The translations under genes and the position numbers were made by a program. Below, one piece after another: positions 1 through 6,833 of a DNA stretch of 11,402 bases (positions within the stretch are counted from its first letter, which is position 1; every line of letters starts with the position of its first letter). The stretch is from RBG-16-57-9 sp964462185 (GTDB lineage Archaea > Thermoproteota > Bathyarchaeia > TCS64). Under the pieces are notes generated by a model. That model did not search any database. It was not told the origin of the DNA and saw only the letters and a program-made list of their open reading frames with translations. Location of the stretch: NCBI GenBank assembly GCA_964462185.1, contig CAYWWV010000038.1, positions 1 to 11,402 on the forward strand, in the 5' to 3' direction.

Positions 1-479
1 GGGCCCATCCTGGAAGCCACCACCCCTGCAGCCGTCTGGCCTATGAGGCTGCCAATCATCTCCACCGCTTGGAAGAACCCCATGGCCCTCCCACGCCTCT
101 CAGCAGAGAACAGGCCGCTCACATAGGTCATGCCTATGCAGAAGAAGCTGGCGTCGCCGATGCCCCATATGACGCGGGCCAATATTAGAACCCATATGTT
201 GTTGGTCTTGTAGCAGGCGATGGCCCCAAGGAGGGCTAGCAGCCTCCCCCCCACCAGGGGGGCCTTCACCCCCATACGACCACTGAGCACCCCTATGGGG
301 AACTCTGTGAACATCCTCAAGAGGAAGTACCCCGAGACAGCGTATCCCACCAGTTGGAGGGGAGCCGTGAACTCGCTTCTCACGTAGGGCGCGAAGACCG
401 GCCAAACCAGTCCCCCCGCCAGCATGGTCAGGGTTCCGCTTAGAACAAGCAGGTAATACTCCCTCACGTTTGCGTCCAA
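1..479 (-). CDS. MFS transporter, N-terminal part (cut by window edge)
   Basis: The first 159 residues of a major facilitator superfamily transporter are visible, covering about five membrane segments. After the second hydrophobic stretch comes the cytoplasmic loop GVLSGRMGVKAPLVGGR, which matches MFS motif A (GxLxDrxGrr) with Ser-Gly in place of the usual Asp region. It is followed by RVIWGIGDA, a motif-B-like Arg/Gly pattern, and AERRGRAMG, the usual charged loop after TM4. The frame opens after a stop at 486-488, and the first usable start is TTG at 477-479 (MDANVREYY). GTG at 465-467 is an alternative. The gene diverges from the phosphotransferase gene and shares its promoter region. The substrate cannot be read from this fragment, and the C-terminal half lies outside the window. 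MFS assignment is firm; specificity is unknown. Confidence 0.85.
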   Translation of the reverse strand, partial: MDANVREYYLLVLSGTLTMLAGGLVWPVFAPYVRSEFTAPLQLVGYAVSGYFLLRMFTEFPIGVLSGRMGVKAPLVGGRLLALLGAIACYKTNNIWVLILARVIWGIGDASFFCIGMTYVSGLFSAERRGRAMGFFQAVEMIGSLIGQTAAGVVASRMG

Positions 480-505
480 GATGAATCAGCCCCGGAAAAT
501 GGTCT

Positions 506-520
506 GGAAAGATATAAACC
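506..520. promoter_or_regulatory. Shared TATA box for divergent MFS and phosphotransferase genes
   Basis: TATAAA at 513-518 is preceded by the purine-rich GGAAAGA, a plausible BRE. Its centre is about 30 bases before the TTG start at 546, which predicts an almost leaderless mRNA; no Shine-Dalgarno precedes that TTG. Read on the other strand the same bases give TTTATATC, about 36 bases before the TTG start of the MFS gene. One box may therefore serve both directions. The forward role is well supported; the reverse role is inference. Confidence 0.65.
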
Positions 521-545
521 AATCGCAGCCTAGGTTGCAACAACA

Positions 546-1366
546 TTGTCTGGTTCCACGTTGGAGGCCTTGGTGGAGGAACTCGAGGGGAGGCTGGAGG
601 CCCACTTCGGGGAGGAGGTTAAAGTCTTGGAGCTCAAAAGGCTCCCAGGTGGCTGGGAGACGGAGCTCTACGCTTTCGACGCCGTGCCGGGGGATGGGGA
701 GCCCCGCCCCCTCATCCTCAGAAGCTATTTTGGGGGGCCTGCAAAGTGTGTTAAAGAGTTCCACCTGTTGGCGAGGCTCTCGGAGGTGGGGTATCCGACG
801 CCCCTCCCCCTCTTTTATGTGGCTGAGGGGGGCTTCCTTGGCAGGCCCTACCTGGTGATGGAGAGGATTCTGGGGCCCACCTTGGAGGAACACTGTAGAG
901 CCCTGGGGGAGGAGGGTATGAGAACCCACTTGGTGGGCCTAGCCTGTCTCCTGGCCAAGCTCCATGGACTGGACCCCGCCGAGTTCCAAGGGGTTCCAGG
1001 GTTAAAACCCATAAACGTAGCTGGTGAGACGGCGCGCATGGCGTACTCCCTGGCTGGGAACATACAGGGGCTGGATGCCTTGGCGCGGTGGATAGGGGAA
1101 AACGGGGAAACAGTCTGCCCCCAGCCCCCCAGCCTCCTACACATGGACTTCCATGGCGTCAACGTATTGGTGAGGCCCGGCGGAGGCTTGGCTGTGGTGG
1201 ACTGGGGTGGTGCGGCGCTTGGCGACCCCCGGGCCGACCTGGGGTGGACCCTCATGCTCTACCAATGCTTCGCAGGACCCGAGACACGGCGACAACTCCT
1301 AGAGGCCTACGAGGAGGCCGCGGGTGGGAGGCCGAGGAACATGGGTTTCTTCGAGGCTTTGGCTGC
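546..1366 (+). CDS. APH/choline-kinase-fold phosphotransferase, C-terminus lost in gap
   Basis: 273 residues of an aminoglycoside-phosphotransferase-family (PF01636) kinase are readable. The Brenner-type catalytic loop is HMDFHGVNVLV, with catalytic Asp at about residue 201 and metal-binding Asn at 206. The metal-binding DWG-type motif follows as VVDWGGAALGDPRADLGW (Asp 219). The N-lobe has a strand pair around residues 32-45 and LILRSYFG near 56, where the ATP-anchoring basic residue would lie; VMERILGPTL near 105 fits the hinge. The family phosphorylates small molecules such as aminoglycosides, choline, homoserine or sugars; nothing here decides the substrate, and a resistance role should not be assumed. 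The TTG start is chosen from the promoter spacing. The frame continues through the 100-N gap, but the residues after it belong to the antisense of L14e, so the true C-terminus is missing. Confidence 0.85.
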
Positions 1367-1466
1367 NNNNNNNNNNNNNNNNNNNNNNNNNNNNNNNNNN
1401 NNNNNNNNNNNNNNNNNNNNNNNNNNNNNNNNNNNNNNNNNNNNNNNNNNNNNNNNNNNNNNNNNN
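1367..1466. other. Assembly gap of exactly 100 N
   Basis: The run is exactly 100 N, the usual placeholder for a scaffold join of unknown length. It truncates two convergent genes, the phosphotransferase and L14e. Real missing sequence could be much longer and could hold more genes. Any reading frame drawn across it is an artefact. Confidence 0.97.
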
Positions 1467-1606
1467 AGGTTCACCCGTCGGCGCCTAACCCTGGGGCCCA
1501 CCACCACCACGAAGTTCCTGTCCAAAACCTCGGTAACCACACATTTCTCTCCTTTCTCCCGTCCTCGGGTCTTGACGCAGACCCGGCCAACCTCGAACAC
1601 AGCCAA
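1467..1606 (-). CDS. rpl14e: Ribosomal protein L14e (eL14), N-terminal part
   Basis: Large-subunit ribosomal protein of archaea and eukaryotes. The visible 46 residues contain the KOW-type N-terminal barrel: VFEVGRVCVKTRGREKG, then KCVVTEVLDRNFVVVVGP and the basic tail RVRRRRVN, which closely follows the archaeal L14e pattern. About half of a typical ~95-residue protein is missing into the assembly gap. I place the start at TTG 1604-1606 (MAVFEVGRV) because GAGGTG lies six bases upstream and the family normally begins just before this strand. A GTG at 1613-1615 would add three residues and overlap the cytidylate kinase stop. The gene follows cmk immediately, a conserved archaeal order. In many archaea the next gene is cbf5 (tRNA/rRNA pseudouridine synthase); it is not visible here. 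Confidence 0.88.
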
Positions 1607-1607
1607 A

Positions 1608-2159
1608 CTAGACACCTCTTAGGTAAACTTCTACCACGTTTTTAAGAATATATGCGGCCTCCTGGGCGGTGAAGAGCCCTGTGTTTAAGACCACGTCGTA
1701 CACCGAGAGGTCTGAGAGGTCGACGCCGTAGAACTCCTTGTATCGGGCTTCCTCCAGCTCCTCCCTCCGGCGGGTTTCCTCCTCCACCTCCTCCAGGCTT
1801 CTCCCCTCCCTCTCCGCGATCCTCCTAACCCTCTCGTGGAAGGGGCAGTTGACGAATATGGTTAGGTCGGGGTCCTCGGCCATCCAAGCGCTCAGGTTGG
1901 CGTCTATGACCACTCCCCGCCTCCTGGACTCCTCCCTGGTGCGGGCGTCCAACCAGTTGTCGAAGCCGGGGTCGCTGGCGGCCAGCCTATTCATCTCCTC
2001 CAGGCTCACCCCCAGCTCCCTGGCCCGCTCTCGGAAGATGGTGCCAGCGCTCACATATCTCAGCCCAAAGGCCTCGGCCAGTTGCTTGGCCTGGGTGGTA
2101 CGGCCGGAGCCGTGCCTGCCTGCCACCGTTATGACCAGCTGGCTCCTCTCCCTGGGCAT
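1608..2159 (-). CDS. cmk: Archaeal-type (d)CMP kinase (cytidylate kinase)
   Basis: Predicted to transfer phosphate from ATP to CMP/dCMP in pyrimidine nucleotide recycling. The 183-residue protein has the P-loop GRHGSGRTT (residues 14-22), then LRYVSAGTIFRERARELG, which is the archaeal cytidylate kinase signature around the CMP site. It also has a charged LID-like segment (RRREELEEARYKEFYGVD, ~130-147) and the C-terminal DLSVYDVVLNTG, all diagnostic of the archaeal family. The Walker A lysine is Arg (R20), unlike the usual GxxxxGK[ST]. The usual acidic/basic 'E-x-R-L-A-G-W' type segment reads IDANLSAWM. Both may be lineage variants. The ATG start is four bases after the DUF106 stop; the stop abuts L14e. 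This is part of the conserved DUF106-cmk-L14e translation-associated cluster. Confidence 0.9.
   Translation of the reverse strand: MPRERSQLVITVAGRHGSGRTTQAKQLAEAFGLRYVSAGTIFRERARELGVSLEEMNRLAASDPGFDNWLDARTREESRRRGVVIDANLSAWMAEDPDLTIFVNCPFHERVRRIAEREGRSLEEVEEETRRREELEEARYKEFYGVDLSDLSVYDVVLNTGLFTAQEAAYILKNVVEVYLRGV
1613..1618 (-). promoter_or_regulatory. Shine-Dalgarno site deciding the L14e start
   Basis: GAGGTG, complementary to the archaeal 16S rRNA 3' end, lies inside the last codons of cmk and six bases before TTG 1604-1606. This favours the TTG over the GTG that lies within the site itself, and implies translation of L14e coupled to cmk. Confidence 0.6.
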
Positions 2160-2163
2160 AGGC

Positions 2164-2661
2164 CTAGTCCTCGGGGTCTATCTCGAAGGTCAGCCCGAAG
2201 GCCCTGTTGATGAGGACGTTGAAGGTGAGGCTGCATAGGAGGTACCACTGGATGAAGCCGAGTTCCCTGGGTATGTAGGGGAAGTCGAAGGGGAAGTAGG
2301 CCATGGTGGTGGAGCCGAAGAAGCGCCCCATGCTGGGCCAGATTAGTAGGAGGGGGATGGTGAAAAGCAGGCTGCTCCTCATGCGGTCCATGCTGATCTT
2401 GCTTTGCTGCTGCATCAGGTCGTTCTGGCGTTTCTGGGCTTTGTCTATGCGGCGCTGGTTGCCGCTCCTGGTGGCCTCCATGAGCTCCCTGCGGGCTTTG
2501 GCGCTCTCCACCATCAGCTTCCTGTAGGCCTCCAGGTCCATACTTTTGACGCCTATGAAGCTGGTCACTAAGGCTAGTGTCATGCTGATGGCTATGATGG
2601 CCAGGGTGGCGTATGGGGGTTGGCTGAAGGTGGAGAGTTCCAAGAGCACTGGGCTGATCAA
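2164..2661 (-). CDS. DUF106 membrane protein (archaeal YidC/Oxa1/EMC3-like insertase)
   Basis: A 165-residue protein of the archaeal DUF106 family, placed in the Oxa1/YidC/EMC3/TMCO1 superfamily and thought to help insert membrane proteins at the ribosome or Sec translocon. The layout fits: TM1 at about residues 17-37, a basic, glutamine-rich coiled coil at about 42-90 (QKRQNDLMQQQSKISMDRMR), TM2 about 97-113 and TM3 about 137-153. Family members dock ribosomes through the coiled coil. I chose TTG 2659-2661 because AGGTGA lies six bases upstream and a TATA box sits at the right distance. The gene normally follows secY-adk in archaea; here the upstream neighbour is gcvPB. It heads the DUF106-cmk-rpl14e unit, with four bases before cmk. 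The insertase role is known for the superfamily and inferred here. Confidence 0.88.
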   Translation of the reverse strand: MISPVLLELSTFSQPPYATLAIIAISMTLALVTSFIGVKSMDLEAYRKLMVESAKARRELMEATRSGNQRRIDKAQKRQNDLMQQQSKISMDRMRSSLLFTIPLLLIWPSMGRFFGSTTMAYFPFDFPYIPRELGFIQWYLLCSLTFNVLINRAFGLTFEIDPED

Positions 2662-2667
2662 CTGGGT

Positions 2668-2673
2668 TCACCT
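2668..2673 (-). promoter_or_regulatory. Shine-Dalgarno site for the DUF106 gene
   Basis: AGGTGA, a full match to the archaeal anti-SD complement, lies six bases before TTG 2659-2661 and supports that non-ATG start. Confidence 0.6.
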
Positions 2674-2696
2674 GCCTCGGAATAGGGGGGAGGGTT

Positions 2697-2707
2697 CTAT
2701 AAAAGTC
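2697..2707 (-). promoter_or_regulatory. TATA box for DUF106-cmk-rpl14e
   Basis: On the minus strand CTTTTATAG lies in the 50-base gap after the gcvPB stop. Its centre near 2701 predicts transcription from about 2675, giving a leader of about 14 bases that still contains the Shine-Dalgarno. The cluster therefore probably has its own promoter, separate from gcvP. The four-T run could also weaken read-through from gcvPB, which is speculative. Confidence 0.6.
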
Positions 2708-2711
2708 TCCC

Positions 2712-4250
2712 CTACCCCTCTTCCCGCATCTCGCAGTATCGGCGCCAGCTGAGGCAGATGGTCTTGGGGTGCGCCGCCCTGGTCTCGTCCAGCTTGGTGA
2801 CGGTGGTGTTGTGGGGGGCGCTGAGCACCTCCTCGGGGTTGGTGTACGCCAGGTGGCTTATCTCCTTCATGGCCTCCACGAACTCGTCCAAGGCCTCCAC
2901 GGGCTCGCTCTCAGTGGGCTCAATCATAAGGGCCTCTGGGACGATGAGGGGGAAGTAGGTGGTTGGGGAGTGCAGCCCGTAGTCCAGTAGTTTCTTGCTC
3001 ACGTAGAGGGCGCTTACGCCGGTGTCTTGGAGCATGGGGGTGGCGCTTAGGACGGCCTCATGCTTCCTGGGCTTCTCGGGGTCGTAGCTCAGCTCGTAGC
3101 CTTTGACGTGGGAGAGCTGCCTGCTAATGTAGTTGGCGTTGAGCACGGATATCTCCGCTGACTCCTTGAGGCCTCGGCCGCCCATGGTGTAGATGTAGGC
3201 GTAGGCCTTCAGGGCCACGTTGATGTTGCCGTAGTAGCCGTGGACCTTGCCGATGCTCTTGGGCTTGTCCCAGTCCAGCCTGTAGGTGTCCCCCTCCTTC
3301 ACCAGCTCGGGGACGGGTAGGTAGTCAGCTAGATGCTCCTTCACCCCCACAGCCCCAGAGCCAGGGCCCCCGCCGCCGTGGGGGGTGCTAAAGGTCTTGT
3401 GGAGGTTGCTGTGAACCACGTCGAACCCCATGTCCCCCGGCCTACACCACCCCATGATTGCGTTTAGGTTGGCGCCGTCGTAGTATAGCAGGCCCCCGGC
3501 GTCGTGGATTATGCCGCTGATCTCTTTGATCTCGGACTCGAAGGTGCCGATGGTGTTGGGGTTGGTCAGCATCATCCCGGCGGTGTTGGGCCCAGCCGCA
3601 GCCTTCAAGGCCTCCAGGTCCACCATGCCGTGGCGGTTGCTGGGTATCTCCACCACCTTGAAGCCCCCCATCACAGAGCTGGCGGGGTTGGTGCCGTGGG
3701 CGCTGTCGGGGATGATGATCTCGGTTCTCTCCTCCAGCTCCCCCCTGTCCCTGTGGTAGGCCCTGAAGATCATTATGCCTGTCCACTCCCCAGCTGCTCC
3801 CGCCGGGGGTTGGAGGCTGGCCCGGTCCATCCCCGTGACCTCCAGGAAGTGGGTTTGCAGGGTGTATAGCAGCTCTAGGAGGCCTTGCACTGTTTCGGGG
3901 GATTGGTTGGGGTGGACCTCTGTCACCCTGGGGTCTCCAGCCAGGACCTCGTTTATCACCGGGTTGTACTTCATGGTGCAGCTGCCCAGGGGGTATATCT
4001 TGCCGCTGTTCACCCCGTAGTTCATCTGGCTCAGGTGGATGTAGTGGCGCAGCACCTGGATCTCGGAGACCTCGGGGAGGCCTGGGGGCTGGGTCCTCAG
4101 AACGGCCTCGGGCACCAGCTCCTCCGTCGGTATCTCCCCCTCTATCTCGGGCTCCAGCTCGGGTAGAAGGTGGCCCCTCCTCCCTTGCCGCCCCAACTCG
4201 AAGATGAGGGGCTCGTCCCAGTCCGCTTGTCTAAACCTCTTCCCCATCAC
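2712..4250 (-). CDS. gcvPB: Glycine dehydrogenase (decarboxylating) subunit 2, P-protein beta
   Basis: The PLP-binding half of the two-subunit P-protein of the glycine cleavage system, which decarboxylates glycine and passes the aminomethyl group to lipoyl H-protein. At 512 residues it has the usual length. Visible signatures are NYGVNSGKIYPLGSCTMKYNP (about residues 77-97), SAHGTNPASS (about 183-192), YYDGANLNAIMGWCRPGDMG, and the PLP lysine in SNLHKTFSTPHGGGGPGSG (Lys about 285) with its glycine-rich loop. The start is GTG 4248-4250 directly followed by ATG 4245-4247. GGAGG seven bases before the GTG favours GTG, and the ATG overlaps the gcvPA stop by one base. Either way the two subunits are translationally coupled. 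In some anaerobes the system runs backwards to make glycine; the sequence does not show direction. Confidence 0.96.
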   Translation of the reverse strand: MMGKRFRQADWDEPLIFELGRQGRRGHLLPELEPEIEGEIPTEELVPEAVLRTQPPGLPEVSEIQVLRHYIHLSQMNYGVNSGKIYPLGSCTMKYNPVINEVLAGDPRVTEVHPNQSPETVQGLLELLYTLQTHFLEVTGMDRASLQPPAGAAGEWTGIMIFRAYHRDRGELEERTEIIIPDSAHGTNPASSVMGGFKVVEIPSNRHGMVDLEALKAAAGPNTAGMMLTNPNTIGTFESEIKEISGIIHDAGGLLYYDGANLNAIMGWCRPGDMGFDVVHSNLHKTFSTPHGGGGPGSGAVGVKEHLADYLPVPELVKEGDTYRLDWDKPKSIGKVHGYYGNINVALKAYAYIYTMGGRGLKESAEISVLNANYISRQLSHVKGYELSYDPEKPRKHEAVLSATPMLQDTGVSALYVSKKLLDYGLHSPTTYFPLIVPEALMIEPTESEPVEALDEFVEAMKEISHLAYTNPEEVLSAPHNTTVTKLDETRAAHPKTICLSWRRYCEMREEG

Positions 4251-5623
4251 TCAAGCGCCTCCTTCAGGGTGGACACCAGTAGATCTATGTCCTCCTTGGT
4301 GTGCACCTCGGTGACACAGTACAACGCCGTCTCCCCCAGGTCGAAGTCTTTGGTGAGGGGGATGCCGGCCTCGATGCGTCGGGCCTTTAGGGCTTGGTCG
4401 ACCTCCCGCAGGGTCTTGTACTGGAAGTTGACGGTGAACTCCTTGAAGTGGAAGCTGTTGAAGACGGGGGCTCGGACCCCGGGGAGCTCGCCGATCTTCC
4501 TCTGGGCGTACTTGGCCCTCTTCATGATGGACTCGCTTAGGTCCCTCATCCCCTGGGGGCCCATGAGGCTGAGGTAGACCCCCGCGGCGACGGCGTTGAG
4601 GGCTTGGTTGCTGCAGATGTTGCTGGTGGCCTTCTCCCTGCGGATGTGCTGCTCGCGGGTGGCCAGGGTCATCACGTAGCCCGTTCGCCCGTCCTTCACT
4701 GTCTGGGTTAGCCCTATGAGGCGTCCAGGCATCTGCCGGAGGAAGCGGTTGTCGTGTCCACACGCCATGATTCCCAGGAGGGGGCCCCCGTAGTTCATGT
4801 GGTTGCCGAGGGGTTGGCCCTCCCCCACCACGATGTCGGCCCCATAGCTTCCAGGGGGCTTCAGTAGGCCCAGACTGGTGGGGTCGACCCCAACCACGTA
4901 GGCTGCGCCAGCATCGTGGGCCAGCTCGCCTATGGCCTCCACCTCCTCCTCCACGAATCCCAGGTAGCTGGGGTTCTCCACGTAGACCATGGCGGTCTGG
5001 TCGTCCACCCTTTCCTTCAAGTCCTCCAAATCCAGCTGGCCCGTCAAGGGGTCGTGCTCCACCAGCTCCACAGTCATGCCCGCGGGTTCGCTGTAGGTTC
5101 TAAGCGTTGTGAGCCTGGTGGGGCTCATCAAGTCGGGGACAAGCACCTTGCTCCGCCTCGTGATCCTGCGGCACATGAGGGCGGCCTCCCCCACGGCGGT
5201 GGCCCAGTCGTAGAGGCTGCTGTTGACCGCATCCATCTCGAGGAGTTCGGCCATTAGGCTTTGGTACTCGAATATGGCTTGGAGGATTCCCTGGCTCACC
5301 TCGGGCTGGTAGGGGGTGTAGCTGGTGAGGAACTCTGCCCGGCGCACCACCTCGTCCACCACCGAGGGGACGTAGTGGGGCCAGACGCCTCCACCCATGA
5401 ATGGGGGGCAGACAAGCTCCTGGTTTTTCGATAGTAGGCTTTGGAGGTGTCTCCTGGTCTCCAGCTCGCTGTGGGGCCCAGGGATGTCCAACTCCCGTTT
5501 GAGTATGAATTCCTCGGGTATGTCGCTGTAGAACTCCTCTATCCCCGAGATGCCGATCTTCTCCATCATCTCCTCCATGATCTCGGGGACGCTGTTGGGC
5601 AGGTAGGGGTGTATCTTGTTCAA
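4247..5623 (-). CDS. gcvPA: Glycine dehydrogenase (decarboxylating) subunit 1, P-protein alpha
   Basis: The non-PLP-lysine half of the heterotetrameric P-protein and obligate partner of gcvPB. At 458 residues it has the family length. It begins in the typical way (MNKIHPYLPNS, then a helix ending in IG) and contains ELETRRHLQSLLSKN. FMGGGVWPHYVPSVVDEVVRR is followed by FLTSYTPYQPEVSQGILQAI, the signature for entry to the active site (about residues 74-115). Further on are SLYDWATAVGEAALMC, GQPLGNHMNYGGPLLGIMAC and TREQHIRREKATSNICSNQ. TTG 5621-5623 is the start, supported by GAGGG six bases upstream and a TATA-like box beyond it. The mRNA leader would be only about 15 bases, so there is no room for a glycine riboswitch. 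T, H and L proteins of the system are not in this window. Confidence 0.96.
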   Translation of the reverse strand: MNKIHPYLPNSVPEIMEEMMEKIGISGIEEFYSDIPEEFILKRELDIPGPHSELETRRHLQSLLSKNQELVCPPFMGGGVWPHYVPSVVDEVVRRAEFLTSYTPYQPEVSQGILQAIFEYQSLMAELLEMDAVNSSLYDWATAVGEAALMCRRITRRSKVLVPDLMSPTRLTTLRTYSEPAGMTVELVEHDPLTGQLDLEDLKERVDDQTAMVYVENPSYLGFVEEEVEAIGELAHDAGAAYVVGVDPTSLGLLKPPGSYGADIVVGEGQPLGNHMNYGGPLLGIMACGHDNRFLRQMPGRLIGLTQTVKDGRTGYVMTLATREQHIRREKATSNICSNQALNAVAAGVYLSLMGPQGMRDLSESIMKRAKYAQRKIGELPGVRAPVFNSFHFKEFTVNFQYKTLREVDQALKARRIEAGIPLTKDFDLGETALYCVTEVHTKEDIDLLVSTLKEALE

Positions 5624-5629
5624 GTTTAT

Positions 5630-5634
5630 CCCTC
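5630..5634 (-). promoter_or_regulatory. Shine-Dalgarno site for gcvPA
   Basis: GAGGG lies six bases before TTG 5621-5623 and fixes the non-ATG start of the glycine dehydrogenase operon. Confidence 0.55.
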
Positions 5635-5657
5635 TTTCGGCAATACTGTATGGGAAG

Positions 5658-5670
5658 GGGTAAATAACCC
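5658..5670 (-). promoter_or_regulatory. TATA-like box of gcvPA-gcvPB within a small inverted repeat
   Basis: The minus strand reads TTATTTA at 5661-5667, about 41 bases before the gcvPA start and about 26 before a predicted transcription start near 5638. The box is bracketed by GGGT (5658-5661) and ACCC (5667-5670), a 4-base inverted repeat around a 5-base centre. It could be an operator or chance; the TATA role is the better supported reading. Confidence 0.45.
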
Positions 5671-5703
5671 TATTTCATGGGGGGCTGAGAGGGGTGTGGG
5701 GTG

Positions 5704-6693
5704 TTAGAAGTCTTTCTCCATGAGGACCAGCCTCTGGGCCTGGGGGTTGTCCTTCGCCAACTCGTATATGTGGTTGGCCACTATCACGTCCTCCAGGGCT
5801 AGGCCAATGTTTATGGCCAGTATCCGCTCGGAGTCGTTTTCACGTCCTGGTTTCTTCCCCGCCACAATCTCCCCCAGCTCGGCGTAGAGTTGGGGGAGGC
5901 CGTCGGGGAAGGCCCCCTGCTCGTGGAAGTGGAGGGTCTGCTCCCAGCTGTCGGTGATGAATTTGTCGGCGCCCAGGATGGCCTCTCCGTGCCAGGCGCG
6001 GGAGGCCTCCAGGCCGAAGCCCAGGCAGCCTGGCTGGAACCACTCGTTCCTCACGATGGGCTCTGGGAGCCTCTGGGTGGCCGTTAGAATCATATCCATC
6101 CCCCTCACCGCGCTCTCGGCGTCGCGGCAGATGGTGATGTCCACGCCGAGCCTGGGGCCTAACTCCTCCTTGTATTTCTTCATGGCCTCGGGGTTGATGT
6201 CGTATATCCGGACGCGGTTGAGGTTGGGTAGCACCTCTTTGAAGGCCACCAGGTTGAAGCGGCCTTGGACTCCGCAGCCCACCACCCCCAGGCTCTCAGC
6301 ATCCTTCCTGGCGCAGTGCTTTGCGGTTATGGCTGAGACCGCCGCCGTCCTCATGGCGGTTATCCACCGGCAATCCATCACGGCCAGGGGGAGGCCGGTT
6401 TCCATGTCGTTTACCACCATTAGGCCGGCTATCTGGGGGAGGCCCAGGGCCCGGTTGCTGGGGTAGCCGCTCACCCACTTCAAGCCCCCAATGCCTAGCT
6501 CCTTGAAGTAGGCGGGCATGGCGTGGATGAAGGAGTCTGGGCGGCTGTGGATTCCGGGTTTGGGGGGGTTTTCCACCCTGCCGTGGCCGTGCTCGTAGAG
6601 GCCTTTCTCCACCAGGTCTATGATGGTGTCCATAGAGATGGCGAGGGCCAGTATGTCCTCCTGGGAGAGGTAGAGGAACTCGACGCGCCTCAT
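5704..6693 (-). CDS. Ornithine cyclodeaminase/mu-crystallin family NAD(P)-dependent enzyme
   Basis: A 329-residue member of the OCD/mu-crystallin family (PF02423). Relatives include ornithine cyclodeaminase, archaeal alanine dehydrogenase and imine reductases. Seen: substrate-carboxylate lysine in GGLKWVSGYPSN (Lys 72), Arg 115 in AMRTAAVSA, the Rossmann loop VVGCGVQGR (about 137-145), an acidic end to the second strand (RIYDINP) that favours NAD(H), and NIGLALEDVIVAN near the end. Where ornithine cyclodeaminase carries its catalytic Asp in a G-x-D-x-P-G-K segment, this protein reads GFGLEASRAWHGEAI (about 225-239). The substrate is therefore probably not simply ornithine; alanine dehydrogenase-like or another amino/imino-acid activity is possible. 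The start is ATG 6691-6693, probably leaderless. It lies 80 bases upstream of gcvPA on the same strand but has its own promoter. Family is firm, substrate unknown. Confidence 0.88.
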   Translation of the reverse strand: MRRVEFLYLSQEDILALAISMDTIIDLVEKGLYEHGHGRVENPPKPGIHSRPDSFIHAMPAYFKELGIGGLKWVSGYPSNRALGLPQIAGLMVVNDMETGLPLAVMDCRWITAMRTAAVSAITAKHCARKDAESLGVVGCGVQGRFNLVAFKEVLPNLNRVRIYDINPEAMKKYKEELGPRLGVDITICRDAESAVRGMDMILTATQRLPEPIVRNEWFQPGCLGFGLEASRAWHGEAILGADKFITDSWEQTLHFHEQGAFPDGLPQLYAELGEIVAGKKPGRENDSERILAINIGLALEDVIVANHIYELAKDNPQAQRLVLMEKDF

Positions 6694-6714
6694 AGTCTCC
6701 AGTAGGCGTGTGTC

Positions 6715-6722
6715 GTATTAAC
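6715..6722 (-). promoter_or_regulatory. TATA-like box of the cyclodeaminase-family gene
   Basis: The minus strand reads GTTAATAC; the TTAATA core at 6716-6721 is centred 26 bases before the A of the ATG at 6693, exactly the archaeal spacing for a leaderless transcript. Confidence 0.5.
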
Positions 6723-6833
6723 CTGTTTTGGCGTGGTCCGTGGGCCCTCGTCGATCCATCGCAGTGGGGGGTCGAGGCCTCCCCAGGGCGTTGGCCGTGG
6801 TTGAGGGGAGGACTGCAGCACTTTGGGTGTGGG

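Noticed and set aside
100..546. 148-residue minus-strand frame at the left end
   Set aside because: Another frame of the same strand encodes an uninterrupted MFS N-terminus with its motifs.
546..1366. Aminoglycoside resistance gene
   Set aside because: The fold family covers many small-molecule kinases, and no resistance-specific sequence is seen; the C-terminal substrate region is lost.
1367..1622. Extension of the phosphotransferase frame through the N gap to 1622
   Set aside because: The residues after the gap are the antisense of the L14e gene, and the frame only continues because N codons are not stops.
2129..2671. 180-residue minus-strand frame overlapping the DUF106 gene
   Set aside because: It is a His/Pro/Gln-rich shadow; the adjacent frame gives the three-helix DUF106 protein with TATA box and Shine-Dalgarno.
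5624..5703. Glycine riboswitch upstream of gcvPA
   Set aside because: The predicted leader is about 15 bases and the whole intergenic space is 80 bases, with no room for the aptamer pair.
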